DNA from: Ascaphus truei | Lineage: Eukaryota; Chordata; Amphibia; Anura; Ascaphidae | Direction: 5' to 3' | DNA length: 64,000 bases | NCBI GenBank assembly: GCA_036426205.1 | Contig: CM071570.1 | Span: 1,344,788 to 1,408,787 of the forward strand | In this document: piece by piece, positions 1 to 8,886 of the stretch | Layout: each line of letters opens with the position of its first letter | Numbering within the stretch: the stretch's first letter is position 1 | The notes under the pieces: model-generated | Databases searched by the model: none | Told to the model about the DNA's origin: nothing | What the model saw: the letters and a program-made list of their open reading frames with translations, nothing else | Program-made: the position numbers and the translations under genes

Positions 1-141
1 GTGTGTCTTTTTGTTTGTATTTTATGTTCCACTTTGTGTTTGCCTTTTTTTGCGAATAAATTTTAAATTTATTTCACTTACCTGTTTTGCTTAATGACTG
101 ATCCTGATAAAAAGGTGTAAACTGCCCTGTCTATCATGACA
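1..141 (+). mobile_element. 3' end of an LTR-like repeat (family R2)
   Basis: This stretch carries an AATAAA-type signal near 55 and ends in CATGACA at 141. It aligns by eye with the ends of two other copies, at about 17240-17455 and 52975-53191, which share the 'ttgctTAATGA..GATCCtG..' stretch and a GTGACA terminus. A TG...CA bounded sequence with an internal poly(A) signal fits a long terminal repeat. The left end lies outside the window. No coding domain is visible, so the superfamily is not assigned. Confidence 0.5.
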
Positions 142-489
142 AACAGCTCCCGCCGGGTTAACACTGGCAAGGGCATCTTCATGTTCCTCCAGTATTGCTT
201 CCAGCTCCGGTTTGCTCCGGCACTCCATTTGCAGACCGAAAGTCTCATACTTGGTAGAAATCGCTGCACGATCCCAGGACCTATATCATCCTGAACAGGC
301 AGCCATCTTCGCCTTTTGGCACTAAACTGAGTGACACTGAAAAGTGTGATTTCTGATTTTGTATAACGTGTTTTCCGACACCACTTGCTTTAAGAGATTG
401 CAATCCACAAGCTCACTTTCTCCAATAATTCGCTGTGAGAAGTTATAGTCCAAAGCCCTATGATCCCACTTCTGAAACCAGAAAAAACC
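142..489. other. Unassigned intergenic sequence
   Basis: I see no domain, splice-consistent exon or terminal repeat here. A short open frame on the minus strand at 78-269 crosses the end of the preceding LTR-like repeat and shows no recognisable motif. This is probably old repeat sequence. Confidence 0.4.
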
Positions 490-1660
490 TGTCACTGTAG
501 ATCAGGTCTTTAACATATTTATATTTTTGGGATCATTCAATAGCAGTTAAATAAAATGGGGGTTTATTTGAATAAAACCTCTGAAATACAACAAAACACA
601 AAATAAATAAATATACATACTTTCTGGGGTCTGGGATATGAGTACGAGCCTTTCCTAGGTGCAGGGCATCCGTTTGATAGGGCTTACCCTGATTGGACCT
701 TGTTCCAGACACTGAGATTCAGCAGAGACTCCTGACCGGTACCGAGTCCTGATACTCCTGGAACTCATTTCGGCAAGAAATCCTGTCCGCGACCGCTATG
801 TTCTAAAATGATAACTTGGTCCTCGCGTCTGACATACACTCTGCAGGGCAGACGTTCCTAGATTCAAAACGAAGCCGGTTGCTCTGCTATTTGGAACAGA
901 GAAACTTTTAAAAGCCTTCCCTAGCTTCATTGACTCAAGCCACAAAATCGCCTGGTTCTCTGACTGGGACTTCTCCTTACATACACTCCGCTAAGCAATC
1001 CTTAGCATAGAGGTAGGTTTGAGCGACCAATCATTGCGTGGGAATTCCTCCCCGCCAGCCAATAGGAATAAGGGCTTGTCTCTGGGCTGACATCAGAGGA
1101 GGAGGCGTGCCAGGCAGGCTCGGGATGCCCCATGGGAAGAACATATGAATTGACCAATGGGAAACGTGCTGACATGCTGCCACTTCCCTAAGTCATCCCA
1201 CTGTCACCTACTGGGCAGGCTCCACTGAGTCTGGCAAACCAGATGGTCCTTTCCACAGGGGGTCTCTGTTCTCTGGACCCAGTACTCTGCCCTGCCACGG
1301 CCACTTAGCACCGAGAAACCTCTTAACATCCCGTCTCCTCTTTCAACTTTGGACTCTATGCAGGCTTCCTGGCACCTTAACCAGATGCCCTGGCTGACTG
1401 CATAGAGCCTTATAGTAAATGTAGAACACATTATAAAGTACACTTTAATAAAGTATACACTTTGGGGAACCTTATACTTATAAGGGAAATGGATTTGGGA
1501 TATTTGGGCTCGAAATCCAGCAGTCTGCGGTACACTGGGTTGGCACAGGGGAATTAGCCCCATGTACCGGCAAATCATGCCTGCTTCCCAGGGAGAATTA
1601 AAGGACTACCAGCAGTTTCGGCCCCCCAACTCCTGCAAACAAAATCATTGCATTTCTACC
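490..1660 (-). mobile_element. LTR-like dispersed repeat R1, copy 1
   Basis: This copy begins TGTCACTGTAGATCAGGTC and aligns along its whole length, in the same orientation, with 62422-63605, which begins TGTCACGGGAGACCAGGTC. Shared landmarks are 'ggggtctggg', 'cctaggtgcaggg', 'aatcctg..cgcgaccgct', 'gccggttgctctgc' and the terminal 'aattaaaggactacc'. A third, partial copy lies at about 19040-19660. The reverse complement of the TGTCACGGGAGACC end matches the terminus of family R2, so R1 and R2 may be related LTRs. No open reading frame with a known domain was seen. Confidence 0.6.
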
Positions 1661-1882
1661 CAAATATCCCCCCTAAAACTTACTCACAAGAAATCTCACA
1701 GTTATAGGGAAAAGGGAACATGAAAACATAAAAAAGCAGGGTCACTTTATTTTTACATGTATAATCCCTGGTCCTTGGTTTATGGAGCTACCAGGGACCC
1801 CACGGATTCAGGGGTAACCAGAGGGTTTACCCTTTATTAGATAGCCTGGTTAACCCCTTCCGTCACACACTTTATTTAAAAT
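1661..1882. other. Repeat-derived spacer
   Basis: This is non-coding sequence. The part at 1765-1860 ('accagggaccc...taaccctttatt...tagcctgg') resembles 53213-53310 downstream of another LTR-like repeat, so it is probably part of a dispersed repeat. No gene is seen. Confidence 0.4.
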
Positions 1883-1918
1883 AATATTAAATATGGAACT
1901 GAAACATCCATCTTTAGC
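1883..1918 (+). repeat. 36-bp direct repeat, left copy (candidate Penelope target duplication)
   Basis: These 36 bases, starting AATATTAAATATGGAACTG, recur without a mismatch at 2613-2648. If one base is skipped the match runs on for six more bases (caatcc). The pair brackets a 694-bp segment that starts with a hammerhead-like motif. Long, variable target duplications are known for Penelope-like elements. Confidence 0.8.
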
Positions 1919-2612
1919 ACAATCCCCTGAGGAAGTGACACGCTGTCACAAAACTAGTAGGGAGGAGCCAATTCACATTGCCAACCAGGAAGTGTGTAGC
2001 GAGCCTCAGAGTTATGTCATTGGCGCACGCCTGGCGACCCGCGACTAGGGAGCACGAGGGTAGACACGCAGCAACTGAGACTCAGCCAGCACACGCAGTG
2101 GACGGCATAAGTGTCACATTTTAACCAGGATACAATGTAAGTGTATCTTTGTATATTGTTGTATTTTAATTAAAGCCTCGTAGATTTGCACGATCTTCCC
2201 CTTCTGTTTATTCTGGGGACACTGATTGGAGCTGACTGCGGGAGCACAGCGACGGAGTTCAGTACACAGCAACACGTGGGGTTCGTGGAGCAGTGAGAGA
2301 CGTGGGCTAAAGCACAGCTTCTATCAGCTGAGTCAGATACAGGTGTATCTTATAAGCAGGCATTTTTACAGTCTATTAAGCATCTTTTTGGTTGAGCATT
2401 ACATACAACACTATGAAGTTTTTTTCTTGTATGCTTCGCACTAGGATTGACCTTTCCGAATAAGAGGATCTTCAACCAGCAAAGACCCAGGATTGGCAGC
2501 ATTTCAAATTGACACTTATTTGTGGACATTTGTAGTGGACTATATTCGTCAAATTGTGCAATATTCATTGCGTTTGTAAGGTAATAGCGCCGGGGATGTC
2601 TTTTTGTAATTG
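1919..2612 (+). mobile_element. Short Penelope-like insertion (pLTR / 5' leader only)
   Basis: The segment lies between the two 36-bp direct repeats, opens with a hammerhead-ribozyme-like fold at 1923-1963 and contains no reverse transcriptase or GIY-YIG sequence. Penelope-like elements carry hammerhead motifs in their pseudo-LTRs and insert with long, variable target duplications, and this fits a truncated pLTR-plus-leader insertion. The assignment rests on that architecture, because no Penelope protein is encoded here. A SINE or a retrozyme-type non-autonomous element is the alternative. Confidence 0.55.
1923..1963 (+). ncRNA. Hammerhead ribozyme-like motif 1 (Penelope-type)
   Basis: Stem I pairs TCCC (1923-1926) with GGGA (1960-1963). 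The core CTGAGGA (1927-1933) matches the CUGANGA consensus exactly. Stem II is a perfect GTGAC/GTCAC pair (1935-1939 with 1945-1949) closed by a five-base loop. The second core box reads AAAA (1950-1953) where GAAA is expected, so the catalytic G12 position is changed and self-cleavage is probably lost. It is followed by the palindrome ACTAGT (1953-1958) and a GTA cleavage triplet. A self-complementary hexamer in place of a normal stem III fits the small hammerheads of Penelope elements, which are thought to work as dimers. Confidence 0.7.
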
Positions 2613-2648
2613 AATATTAAATATGGAACTGAAACATCCATCTTTAGC
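2613..2648 (+). repeat. 36-bp direct repeat, right copy
   Basis: It is identical to 1883-1918 and marks the 3' boundary of the short Penelope-like insertion. Confidence 0.8.
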
Positions 2649-3250
2649 CAATCCATGCCCCACGTACCCCATGTTTGCCAAAAGTCCTATTGTAAAGTTT
2701 TAAGCAGGTAACCCCCTAGCATTGTATCTGCCAGTACTGTTTGTGTTAGGGCAGGGGTGCGCAAACTGGGGAGTGCAAGATTTTCTAAGGGGGGACGTGG
2801 CAGTTACAGAGGCCACACGCGCTTCCACAAGGCATTTAAATGAAATGCCGCGGGAGGTGTGGGGCCTCTGTAACTTCCCTTAACAGCTCCCTACTGGCTC
2901 TTCAGTGATGCCTCACCATGGCAACACGGCGTTAAATGATGCCATGGGTCATGTGATGTGACGCGTAGCAATGACAACGTGCGGCAAATGATGCTGCCGT
3001 GTCACGTGATGTAATTGAACACGCATCGTCATTTTACGCCAGGTCTTAGGAGAGGACTGGCACGAGCTCTGGGTCTGCCAGGCAGAGGAGCACAGCACAG
3101 AAATTCTGCAGAATCCTGTGTTAGGGTATAAATGACGTACTGTATGTGGGAATGATAGCCCCCCTTTATTGATACCATCAGTTTAATTTTCCCACCAAAC
3201 CATCTATGAAATGATAAATCTATACTGGCTTTAATCTCCATTATGAAAAA
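2649..3250. other. Non-coding spacer with a possible hAT-like end
   Basis: The sequence at about 2752, 'aggggtgcgcaaact', resembles the start of hAT-type non-autonomous elements, but I could not find a matching inverted end or target duplication. No V2R exon 2 (expected on minus just left of exon 1) is recognisable here or anywhere down to base 1. Confidence 0.3.
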
Positions 3251-3271
3251 TCATAGAAAGAGAGTACTCAC

Positions 3272-3492
3272 CCAAAACATACTAATGAAAGTGGTTTTCC
3301 TTCCACTGGAGATAAATCTACTGAAAAGTCAACAGACACCTGCAGGATTCCTCCAAGGATCAGGTCCCCTGCTTTGCTGTAACTTATAAGATCTGTGTAT
3401 GGCTCTAAGTTACACGTAGATCTTGGGATGGCGTCCTTTCTAGTGGTGATAACCAGGATCAGGAAGAGAGTTTGGGACAAAATCTCCAACAT
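3272..3492 (-). CDS. Vomeronasal type-2 receptor (V2R), exon 1
   Basis: Read on the minus strand, the ATG at 3492 opens a 73-codon exon that ends in a strong donor, GG|GTGAGT, at 3272/3271, in phase 2. The first 20 or so residues (MLEILSQTLFLILVITTRK) form a plausible signal peptide. Next come a cysteine and the segment YTDLISYSKAGDLILGG, the N-terminal signature of class C GPCRs of the V2R family, where the mature Venus-flytrap ligand-binding domain begins. The exon ends ...SLVCF, as expected before exon 2. V2Rs are seven-membrane-span chemoreceptors that bind peptides or amino acids at sensory neurons. Exons 2-6 should lie to the left on minus. None is seen in 1-3271, so either the introns are long or this is an isolated exon or pseudogene. 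A related OlfC-type or calcium-sensing-like receptor is the alternative. Confidence 0.85.
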
Positions 3493-3700
3493 TTCTCCCT
3501 AATTAAGAGATACTGTATTACATTTTGATACCAGTTAAAACTTGATATGTTACTTTAATACTTTACTGTAGCATATGATAAAAAAGACAACATTCCCACT
3601 TCTACATGCACATGTATCAGGCTTGTTTGTTACAGTAACATGTTATAACACAGAATATCATAGTGGTTTTACACAATGTATCCCAACATACATTAATGAC
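3493..3700. other. Region upstream of V2R exon 1
   Basis: This AT-rich sequence should hold the promoter of the V2R gene that starts at 3492 on minus. I do not see a convincing TATA box or other defined element. Confidence 0.3.
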
Positions 3701-3704
3701 TAGT

Positions 3705-3935
3705 GAAGATAAGCAGGGGGACCCCGGAGCAGAACCGCGTTGATTTCAGGTCCGGAGACCCTCTGCATTTTGAGATACAGGCCCCGTTATGGGTCACGTG
3801 ATCGGGATATCTCCATGCATAGGAGACACTGGCACCCCATAATGGGGCCTGTATCTCGGGAAGCAGGGGGTCCCCGGACCTGAAATCAATGCGGTTCAGC
3901 TCCGGAGACACCCTGTTACAATATTGTGGTGTTAG
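3705..3935. repeat. Foldback (palindromic) element, copy 1
   Basis: The left half (agcaggggg..ccggag..gaaccgcg) returns as its reverse complement in the right half (gaagcaggggg..cggacctgaaatcaatgcggttcag). The halves meet around 3800-3825 ('cgtgatcgggatatctcc'). Three other copies lie at about 30375-30605, 30700-30960 and 31970-32225. No protein is encoded. It is probably a non-autonomous DNA transposon. Confidence 0.7.
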
Positions 3936-4149
3936 AATTTTAATAAAACCCATGCGATCGCCTGTGAGAGGCGCGCAGTTAGAGTGACTGATTCAGCCCT
4001 CTTACTGCGTGTCTTTTACAGACAGGCAGACCCCGGTAGGACTCACACAGCAGGGACCCCCGCTGTGTTAATCCGATGGGCCATTAGTCTGCTGCGGCAA
4101 ATTTTGAGAGAATCTCGGGACATTCTCGAAATTCAGTTCGAGAAATGTT

Positions 4150-5485
4150 CGAATAACGGCGGCTGCATCTGTATCCCCCCAAAAGGGATAACTAAAGCCT
4201 GCTACATCTGTATCCCCCCAAAAGGGATCACTAAAGTCTGCTACATCTGTATACCCCCAAAAGGGATAACTAAAGTCTGCTACATCTGTATCCCCCCAAA
4301 AGGGATAACTAAAGCCTGCTACATCTGTATCCCCCCAAAAGGGATAACTAAAGCCTGCTACATCTGTATCCCCCCAAAAGGGATCACTAAAGCCTGCCCG
4401 GCTAATTGTGATCCCCCAAAAGGGATCACTAAGCCTGCTACATCTGTATCCCCCCAAAAGGGATCACTAAAGTCTGCTACATCTGTATCCCCCCAAACGG
4501 GATCACTAAAGCCTGCTACATCTGTATCCCCCCAAAAGGGATCACTAAAGTCTGCTACATCTGTATCCCCCCAAACGGGATCACTAAAGCCTGCTACATC
4601 TGTATCCCCCCAAAAGGGATCACTAAAGTCTGCTACATCTGTATCCCCCCAAAAGGGATCACTAAAGTCTGCTACATCTGTATCCCCCCAAACGGGATCA
4701 CTAAAGCTGCTACATCTGTATCCCCCAAAAGGATACAACCTACTGAATCTGTATCCCCCCAAAAGGGATCACTAAAGCCTGCTCATCTGTATCCCCCCAA
4801 AAGGATCACTAAAGCCTGCTACCTGTATCCCCCCAAAAGGGATCACTAAAGCCTGCTACATCGTATCCCCCAAAAGGGATCACTAACGCTGCTACATCTG
4901 TATCCCCCAAAAGGGATTACTAAGCCTGCAATCATTCTACCCCCAAAGGGATCACTAACCCTGACATCTGTATCCCCCCAAAAGGGATCACTAAAGCCTG
5001 CTACATCTGTATCCCCCCAAAAGGGATCACTAAAGCCTGCTACATCTGTATCCCCCCAAAAGGGATCACTAAAGCCTGCTACATCTGTATCCCCCCAAAA
5101 GGGATCACTAAAGCCTGCTACATCTATCCCCAAAAGGATCATCTAATGCCATGCTGCATCGTATCCACCCAAAAGGGATCACTAAAGCCTGCTACATCTG
5201 TATCCCCCCAAAAGGGATCACTAACGCCTGTACATCTGTATCCCCCAAAAGGGATCACTAACGCCTGCTACATCTGTATCCCCCCAAAAGGGATCACTAA
5301 CGCCTGCTGCATCTGTATCCCCCCAAAAGGGATCACTAACGCCTGCTACATCTGTATCCCCCCAAAAGGGATCACTAACGCCTGCTACATCTGTATCCCC
5401 CCAAAAGGGATCACTAAAGCCTGCTACATCTGTATCCCCCAAAAGGGATCACTAACGCCTGCTACATCTGTATACTCCAAAACTT
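4150..5485. repeat. 39-bp minisatellite, about 33 copies
   Basis: The unit is built around 'atctgtatccccccaaaagg' plus 'gatcactaaagcctgctac' and repeats every 39 bases. Units vary at a few sites (gataac/gatcac, aaag/aacg, aaacggg/aaaaggg), and several carry one- or two-base deletions, mostly in 4700-5160. Because 39 is divisible by three and the unit has few stops, both strands show long open frames with a 13-residue period. These are by-products of the array and not genes. There are no unique spacers, so it is not a CRISPR array. Confidence 0.95.
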
Positions 5486-5620
5486 TTACACCCTATTTAC
5501 AATTAGTTCCATGTCACTCTGGCAGTGAATGGGTTACCTTTTAATTAGGGGATCTTTATGCGCCAAAGTTCTGAAAACAATAGAAACAAATTGATGATTA
5601 CCTGTCTTTGTTTTGCAGAT
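5486..5620. other. Short spacer between minisatellite and Harbinger element
   Basis: This is the flank into which the Harbinger transposon inserted. Nothing else is recognised. Confidence 0.4.
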
Positions 5621-5623
5621 TAA

Positions 5624-5642
5624 GGGGTTCATGCAGTAAGCG
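5624..5642 (+). repeat. Left terminal inverted repeat of Harbinger element
   Basis: These 19 bases match the right end (16154-16172) perfectly in reverse complement and are preceded by TAA at 5621-5623. Confidence 0.92.
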
Positions 5643-5876
5643 ACGAATATGTGAAATCGCCAAGCTGACCGATTAGTCATGTTATTGGCCATTTTCCCTC
5701 TCCGTATGCAGTAAGTGCCTAATTCCATTCAAAATCAAGCCGAAAACAAATCAGCCCACTTCATGATAATGTTCCGATCACACACAGGTGTATCGGCGTG
5801 CGTGGCGGGCTGGCTGTGGTTGGCCAATCAAAATCTTGCTGAATCAGGCGAGCCAAGCACGTATGGATAGCGCGCC

Positions 5877-5883
5877 TATTTAA
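5877..5883 (+). promoter_or_regulatory. Candidate TATA box of the Harbinger Myb-like gene
   Basis: TATTTAA lies in a GC-rich context (cgcgcctatttaaggc) about 600 bp before the first recognisable coding sequence on plus, and an Inr-like transcribed leader is plausible near 5910. This is inferred from position; the exact start site cannot be read from sequence. Confidence 0.4.
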
Positions 5884-6074
5884 GGCAACGTGTACTTGCT
5901 AATCATTCTCTGTGTTGTTGGGAGTGAGAGAGAGAGAGACGCACGAGTTGGCTGATTTAAATTTGGATATTGACTGAGAGACGTTGTGTATTGTGAGAGC
6001 TTTGTCCTTGTTGTTTTGTTTACATCTTGTCGTTTTTATATGTGGAAGTGTTTCGTGTGATGGCTGTACATTTT

Positions 6075-6215
6075 TTGTCTGTTTTTGGAGTATGTACATT
6101 TGTTGTCGTTTTTTTGGAGTATTGTATTCATTGTTGTCTGTTTTTTGGAGTATTGTACATTTGTTGTCTGTTTTTTGTGAGTATTGTACATTTGTTGTCT
6201 GTTTTTTGTGAGTAC
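6075..6215. repeat. Short tandem repeat of about 31 bp
   Basis: Four to five variants of 'gtattgtacatttgttgtct' followed by 'gttttttgtga/gga' lie in tandem in the leader of the Harbinger Myb-like gene. Confidence 0.8.
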
Positions 6216-6289
6216 TGTAAGTATGCCTGCAAGCGTGGGGAATGAGTGATGGCGTGGGAGTGGTAGTGCTACTCGTGAGAGTACGCGGC

Positions 6290-6605
6290 GGATGGAACGG
6301 ACTGTTGTAGGGAGAAGGGGAGTGCTGTTGCTAGGAGTGGGAGTGCGTGTTGCTGAGGAGTGGGAGTGCTGTTGGGGGAGTGCTGTTGCTGGGAGTGGGA
6401 GTGCTGTATGCTGGGAGTGCTTGGTTGGGGAGGGGATGTGTGCTGTTGCTGGGAGTGGGAGTGATGTTGTCTGGGTAGTGGAGTGATGTCTGGGGGATGC
6501 TGTTGTGGGAGTGGGAGTGCTGTTGCTGGGAGTGTGAGTGCTGTTGCTGGGAGTGGGAGTGCTGTTGCTGGGAGTGTGAGTGCTGTTGCTGAGAGTGTGA
6601 GTGCT
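6290..6605. repeat. G-rich minisatellite (gggagtgggagtgctgttgct)-type
   Basis: Imperfect units of about 21 bp built from 'ggagtgggagtgctgttgct' run into the start of the Myb-like reading frame, where they would encode a Gly/Ser/Val/Ala-rich segment. A similar (different unit) G-rich array sits at 32760-33110 in front of a second Harbinger-like remnant. Confidence 0.85.
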
Positions 6606-6801
6606 GCTGGTGCCCAGCTTTTGGAGTCTCTTCCATTGGAAGAAGGAGAGTCCAGTCAGCACCAGGCAAGCTCTGAGCCTAAACGTGCTAGGAAGAAACG
6701 TGTGGAGAAGCCACGTAATCCTCGCTTCAATGCCCTGGAAAATAGAGCTCTTGTCACTGGGATTCTGGAGCACTATGACAGTATCTATGGACATTTAGTA
6801 G
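6483..6801 (+). CDS. Harbinger Myb/SANT-like protein, exon A
   Basis: The frame gives a low-complexity N terminus encoded by the G-rich minisatellite, then a basic stretch (KRARKKRVEK) and the first helix of a Myb/SANT-like domain (FNALENRALVTGILEHYDSIYG). The exon ends at GTAG|GTGTAAG in phase 1, joining exactly to exon B. In Harbinger transposons this second protein binds the transposon ends and brings the transposase to the nucleus; NAIF1 and the N-terminal part of TSNARE1 derive from such proteins. The start is uncertain: the ATG at 6483 keeps the frame open, but it lies in the minisatellite. Confidence 0.7.
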
Positions 6802-7154
6802 GTGTAAGTGTACATTTCCATTTATTCTTCAAATACATATGATCCTAGGTCATGTGAGTTTTGTTCATATGCAAATATGGGTACAGAATATCTTTATATG
6901 TTAATTAGTGTGGAAACACAACTTTTTATCATGCCTTACAAGGACAACAAAACTCAGCCCTACAATTTGCGACAACTGCATACAATATTAATGCAACCTT
7001 GCTTACATGTATAGGTTTAGTAGTGAATGCTCATGTGCTTCACATATTACACATAAAACAGCATGTTTGCTTTCTCTTGGAACAGCTAGCAGTGTAGGAA
7101 ACTGGTGCTTGTATTATTATTAATTAACCTCATATATTTTATATGTTTTTCAAG
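6802..7154 (+). other. Intron A-B of the Harbinger Myb-like gene
   Basis: This non-coding interval is bounded by a GTGTAAG donor and a 'gtttttcaag' acceptor. The exon phases on either side match (1/1). Nothing else is seen. Confidence 0.65.
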
Positions 7155-7460
7155 CGAGGACAAGTGCATCAAGCAAAAATGAAATGTGGGACACAATAGT
7201 CATTGGTGTCAATGCGTGTGGGAATCATGTGAGGGACAGGCGGACTTGTCACAAGAGATTTGACGATGTTAGGTCCAAATTAAAAAGGAAAATTCAAGAC
7301 CAACGCGTGCATGCTACTGGCACTGGAGGTGGCCCGCCACCACAGCGTCTGGTATTAACTCCATTGGAGGAGCTGCTTCGGGCAAAATTACTTCCCGTCG
7401 TCGTTGACGGCTTGCCCGGTGACCGTGATATTGGATTTTATCCCTCACAATTTCCACCAG
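7155..7460 (+). CDS. Harbinger Myb/SANT-like protein, exon B
   Basis: The exon opens after TTTTTCAAG in phase 1 and ends CCACCAG|GTGAGA in phase 1. It encodes the rest of the Myb/SANT-like domain: a tryptophan (EMWDTIVIGVNACG), then RTCHKRFDDVRSKLKRK, a basic recognition-helix region. After it comes the GTGGGPPP linker followed by LTPLEELL, the signature downstream of the domain in Harbinger-derived Myb/NAIF1-like proteins. The frame is uninterrupted for about 100 codons, so this exon looks less decayed than the transposase. Confidence 0.82.
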
Positions 7461-8840
7461 GTGAGAAATATTACTGTACTAGGCGTGTCGTTGCTTACAG
7501 TGATTTTGCATATTTACGCTGCTTTTTAGACTGTCTTCACAATATAAGCATACCTGCACCTATATATGTATATGTCTGATTCTGTATATATATATATCTC
7601 AAAATAGACATATATGTTGTTGTCCTACTAAAACCACTTAATAATATATCACGTGCCATTGCGTGCTCATTTACATGTGAATTCCCAAAATGCATTGCTG
7701 CAGTGGAAGCTATTTATGCTGGGCGAAGATGGGGAACAACAGGGTAGTACACATGTGTAACACATGCTAAAGAGAAATTTTTACTACCTACAGCTACAGA
7801 ACATAAATATGTAGAATATTATTGTGTATTTTATTTATTTCACTCCTACAAACACGACATTACTGCCTATTCTAAGCATGCATCAAATATATTGCATGCA
7901 ACGGCCTACAAACATCACTTGCACTAACACATCTATAGTTGTTTATGAAAAGGTCCATTGTTGCTTTGTCATATACTGACAGCATAATGAGGCACACGTA
8001 GCATATGTTATGTCATTGTGTTCATAACTTTAACACTTCACAACACTATTTAGCTCCTCCACCATTGTGTTTAAGCAGCTGCAATGAATATGTCATCACA
8101 GCATACACGTCAACAGAGGGGGTGGGGTTCAGCACACACATTACAGAGTCATCTTACGGTCAACTTAGTTCACACCATTTTCACCTGTTTGAAGTAATTG
8201 AAAGGTGTGGCTGATTAGGGTTTTTGGGGAAGGGAAGACCGTTCTTGCAACCTGACTAGCACAACTGAAGTTAATCACACTCATTTGAAAGCATAACTCT
8301 AGCTACTAAATGCCCCAACAAGTCATTAGTTATCAAACCGTACGTCACACATTAGTTCACTCATATCTATAGTTGAACTACTATCAATGACACATTATCA
8401 CACACTGCATGTGTTGTCTTGTTGAGTGACAGCCACAATCAGGTGTGCCACATCTTCTATTAATGTTCCACACATATCCTGTACCAAAAACACTACTTTT
8501 TCCAATATGACCACCTTCATGATAACCATTGTGAATGCTCATCTCATGATAGTTATGTACATTATGATACTGATATGACTACACAACATATGATTTGTAA
8601 GTACAAATTTCATCTATTTATCCTCACGCATTACTGCAGAAACATAGTATGTTAGGGAACTCAAAAGTTCTAAGTACACAGGCATGTACATTGTTATTAC
8701 AACTATTTATGTTCACTTTCACACACACATTTTCGGTTAAGGAACTGATGCTGTTAGGTAATCATAAATACAGAACATACAATAACTGTTTGTTCAATAT
8801 TTACACATGTAAATGTACAACTAATGTTATTGTTATATAT
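7461..8840 (+). other. Large intron of the Harbinger Myb-like gene, left part
   Basis: AT-rich, repeat-poor sequence follows the GTGAGA donor at 7461. No exon, hairpin element or known repeat is evident. It ends at an assembly gap. The last bases before the gap (about 8789-8840) match 11999-12046, just before exon C. Confidence 0.5.
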
Positions 8841-8886
8841 NNNNNNNNNNNNNNNNNNNNNNNNNNNNNNNNNNNNNNNNNNNNNN
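8841..8886. other. Assembly gap (46 N)
   Basis: The run of 46 N falls inside the Harbinger element. The sequences on its two sides are each found again, joined together without a gap, at about 11999-12070. Confidence 1.

Noticed and set aside
1..3271. V2R exons 2-6 for the gene starting at 3492
   Set aside because: I looked for the expected ligand-binding, cysteine-rich and seven-span signatures on minus and found none, so they must lie outside the window or be absent.
4150..5485. Possible CRISPR array
   Set aside because: The repeats are contiguous without unique spacers, and the window is vertebrate.
3984..5544. Long open frames of 130-263 codons on both strands
   Set aside because: They are by-products of a 39-bp minisatellite with a period divisible by three. 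Frames on opposite strands cannot all be real, and no domain or splice context is present.
6036..6794. Minus-strand frame rich in Ser/Thr/Pro/His (252 codons)
   Set aside because: It is the complement of the G-rich minisatellite and of the Myb-like exon on the plus strand.
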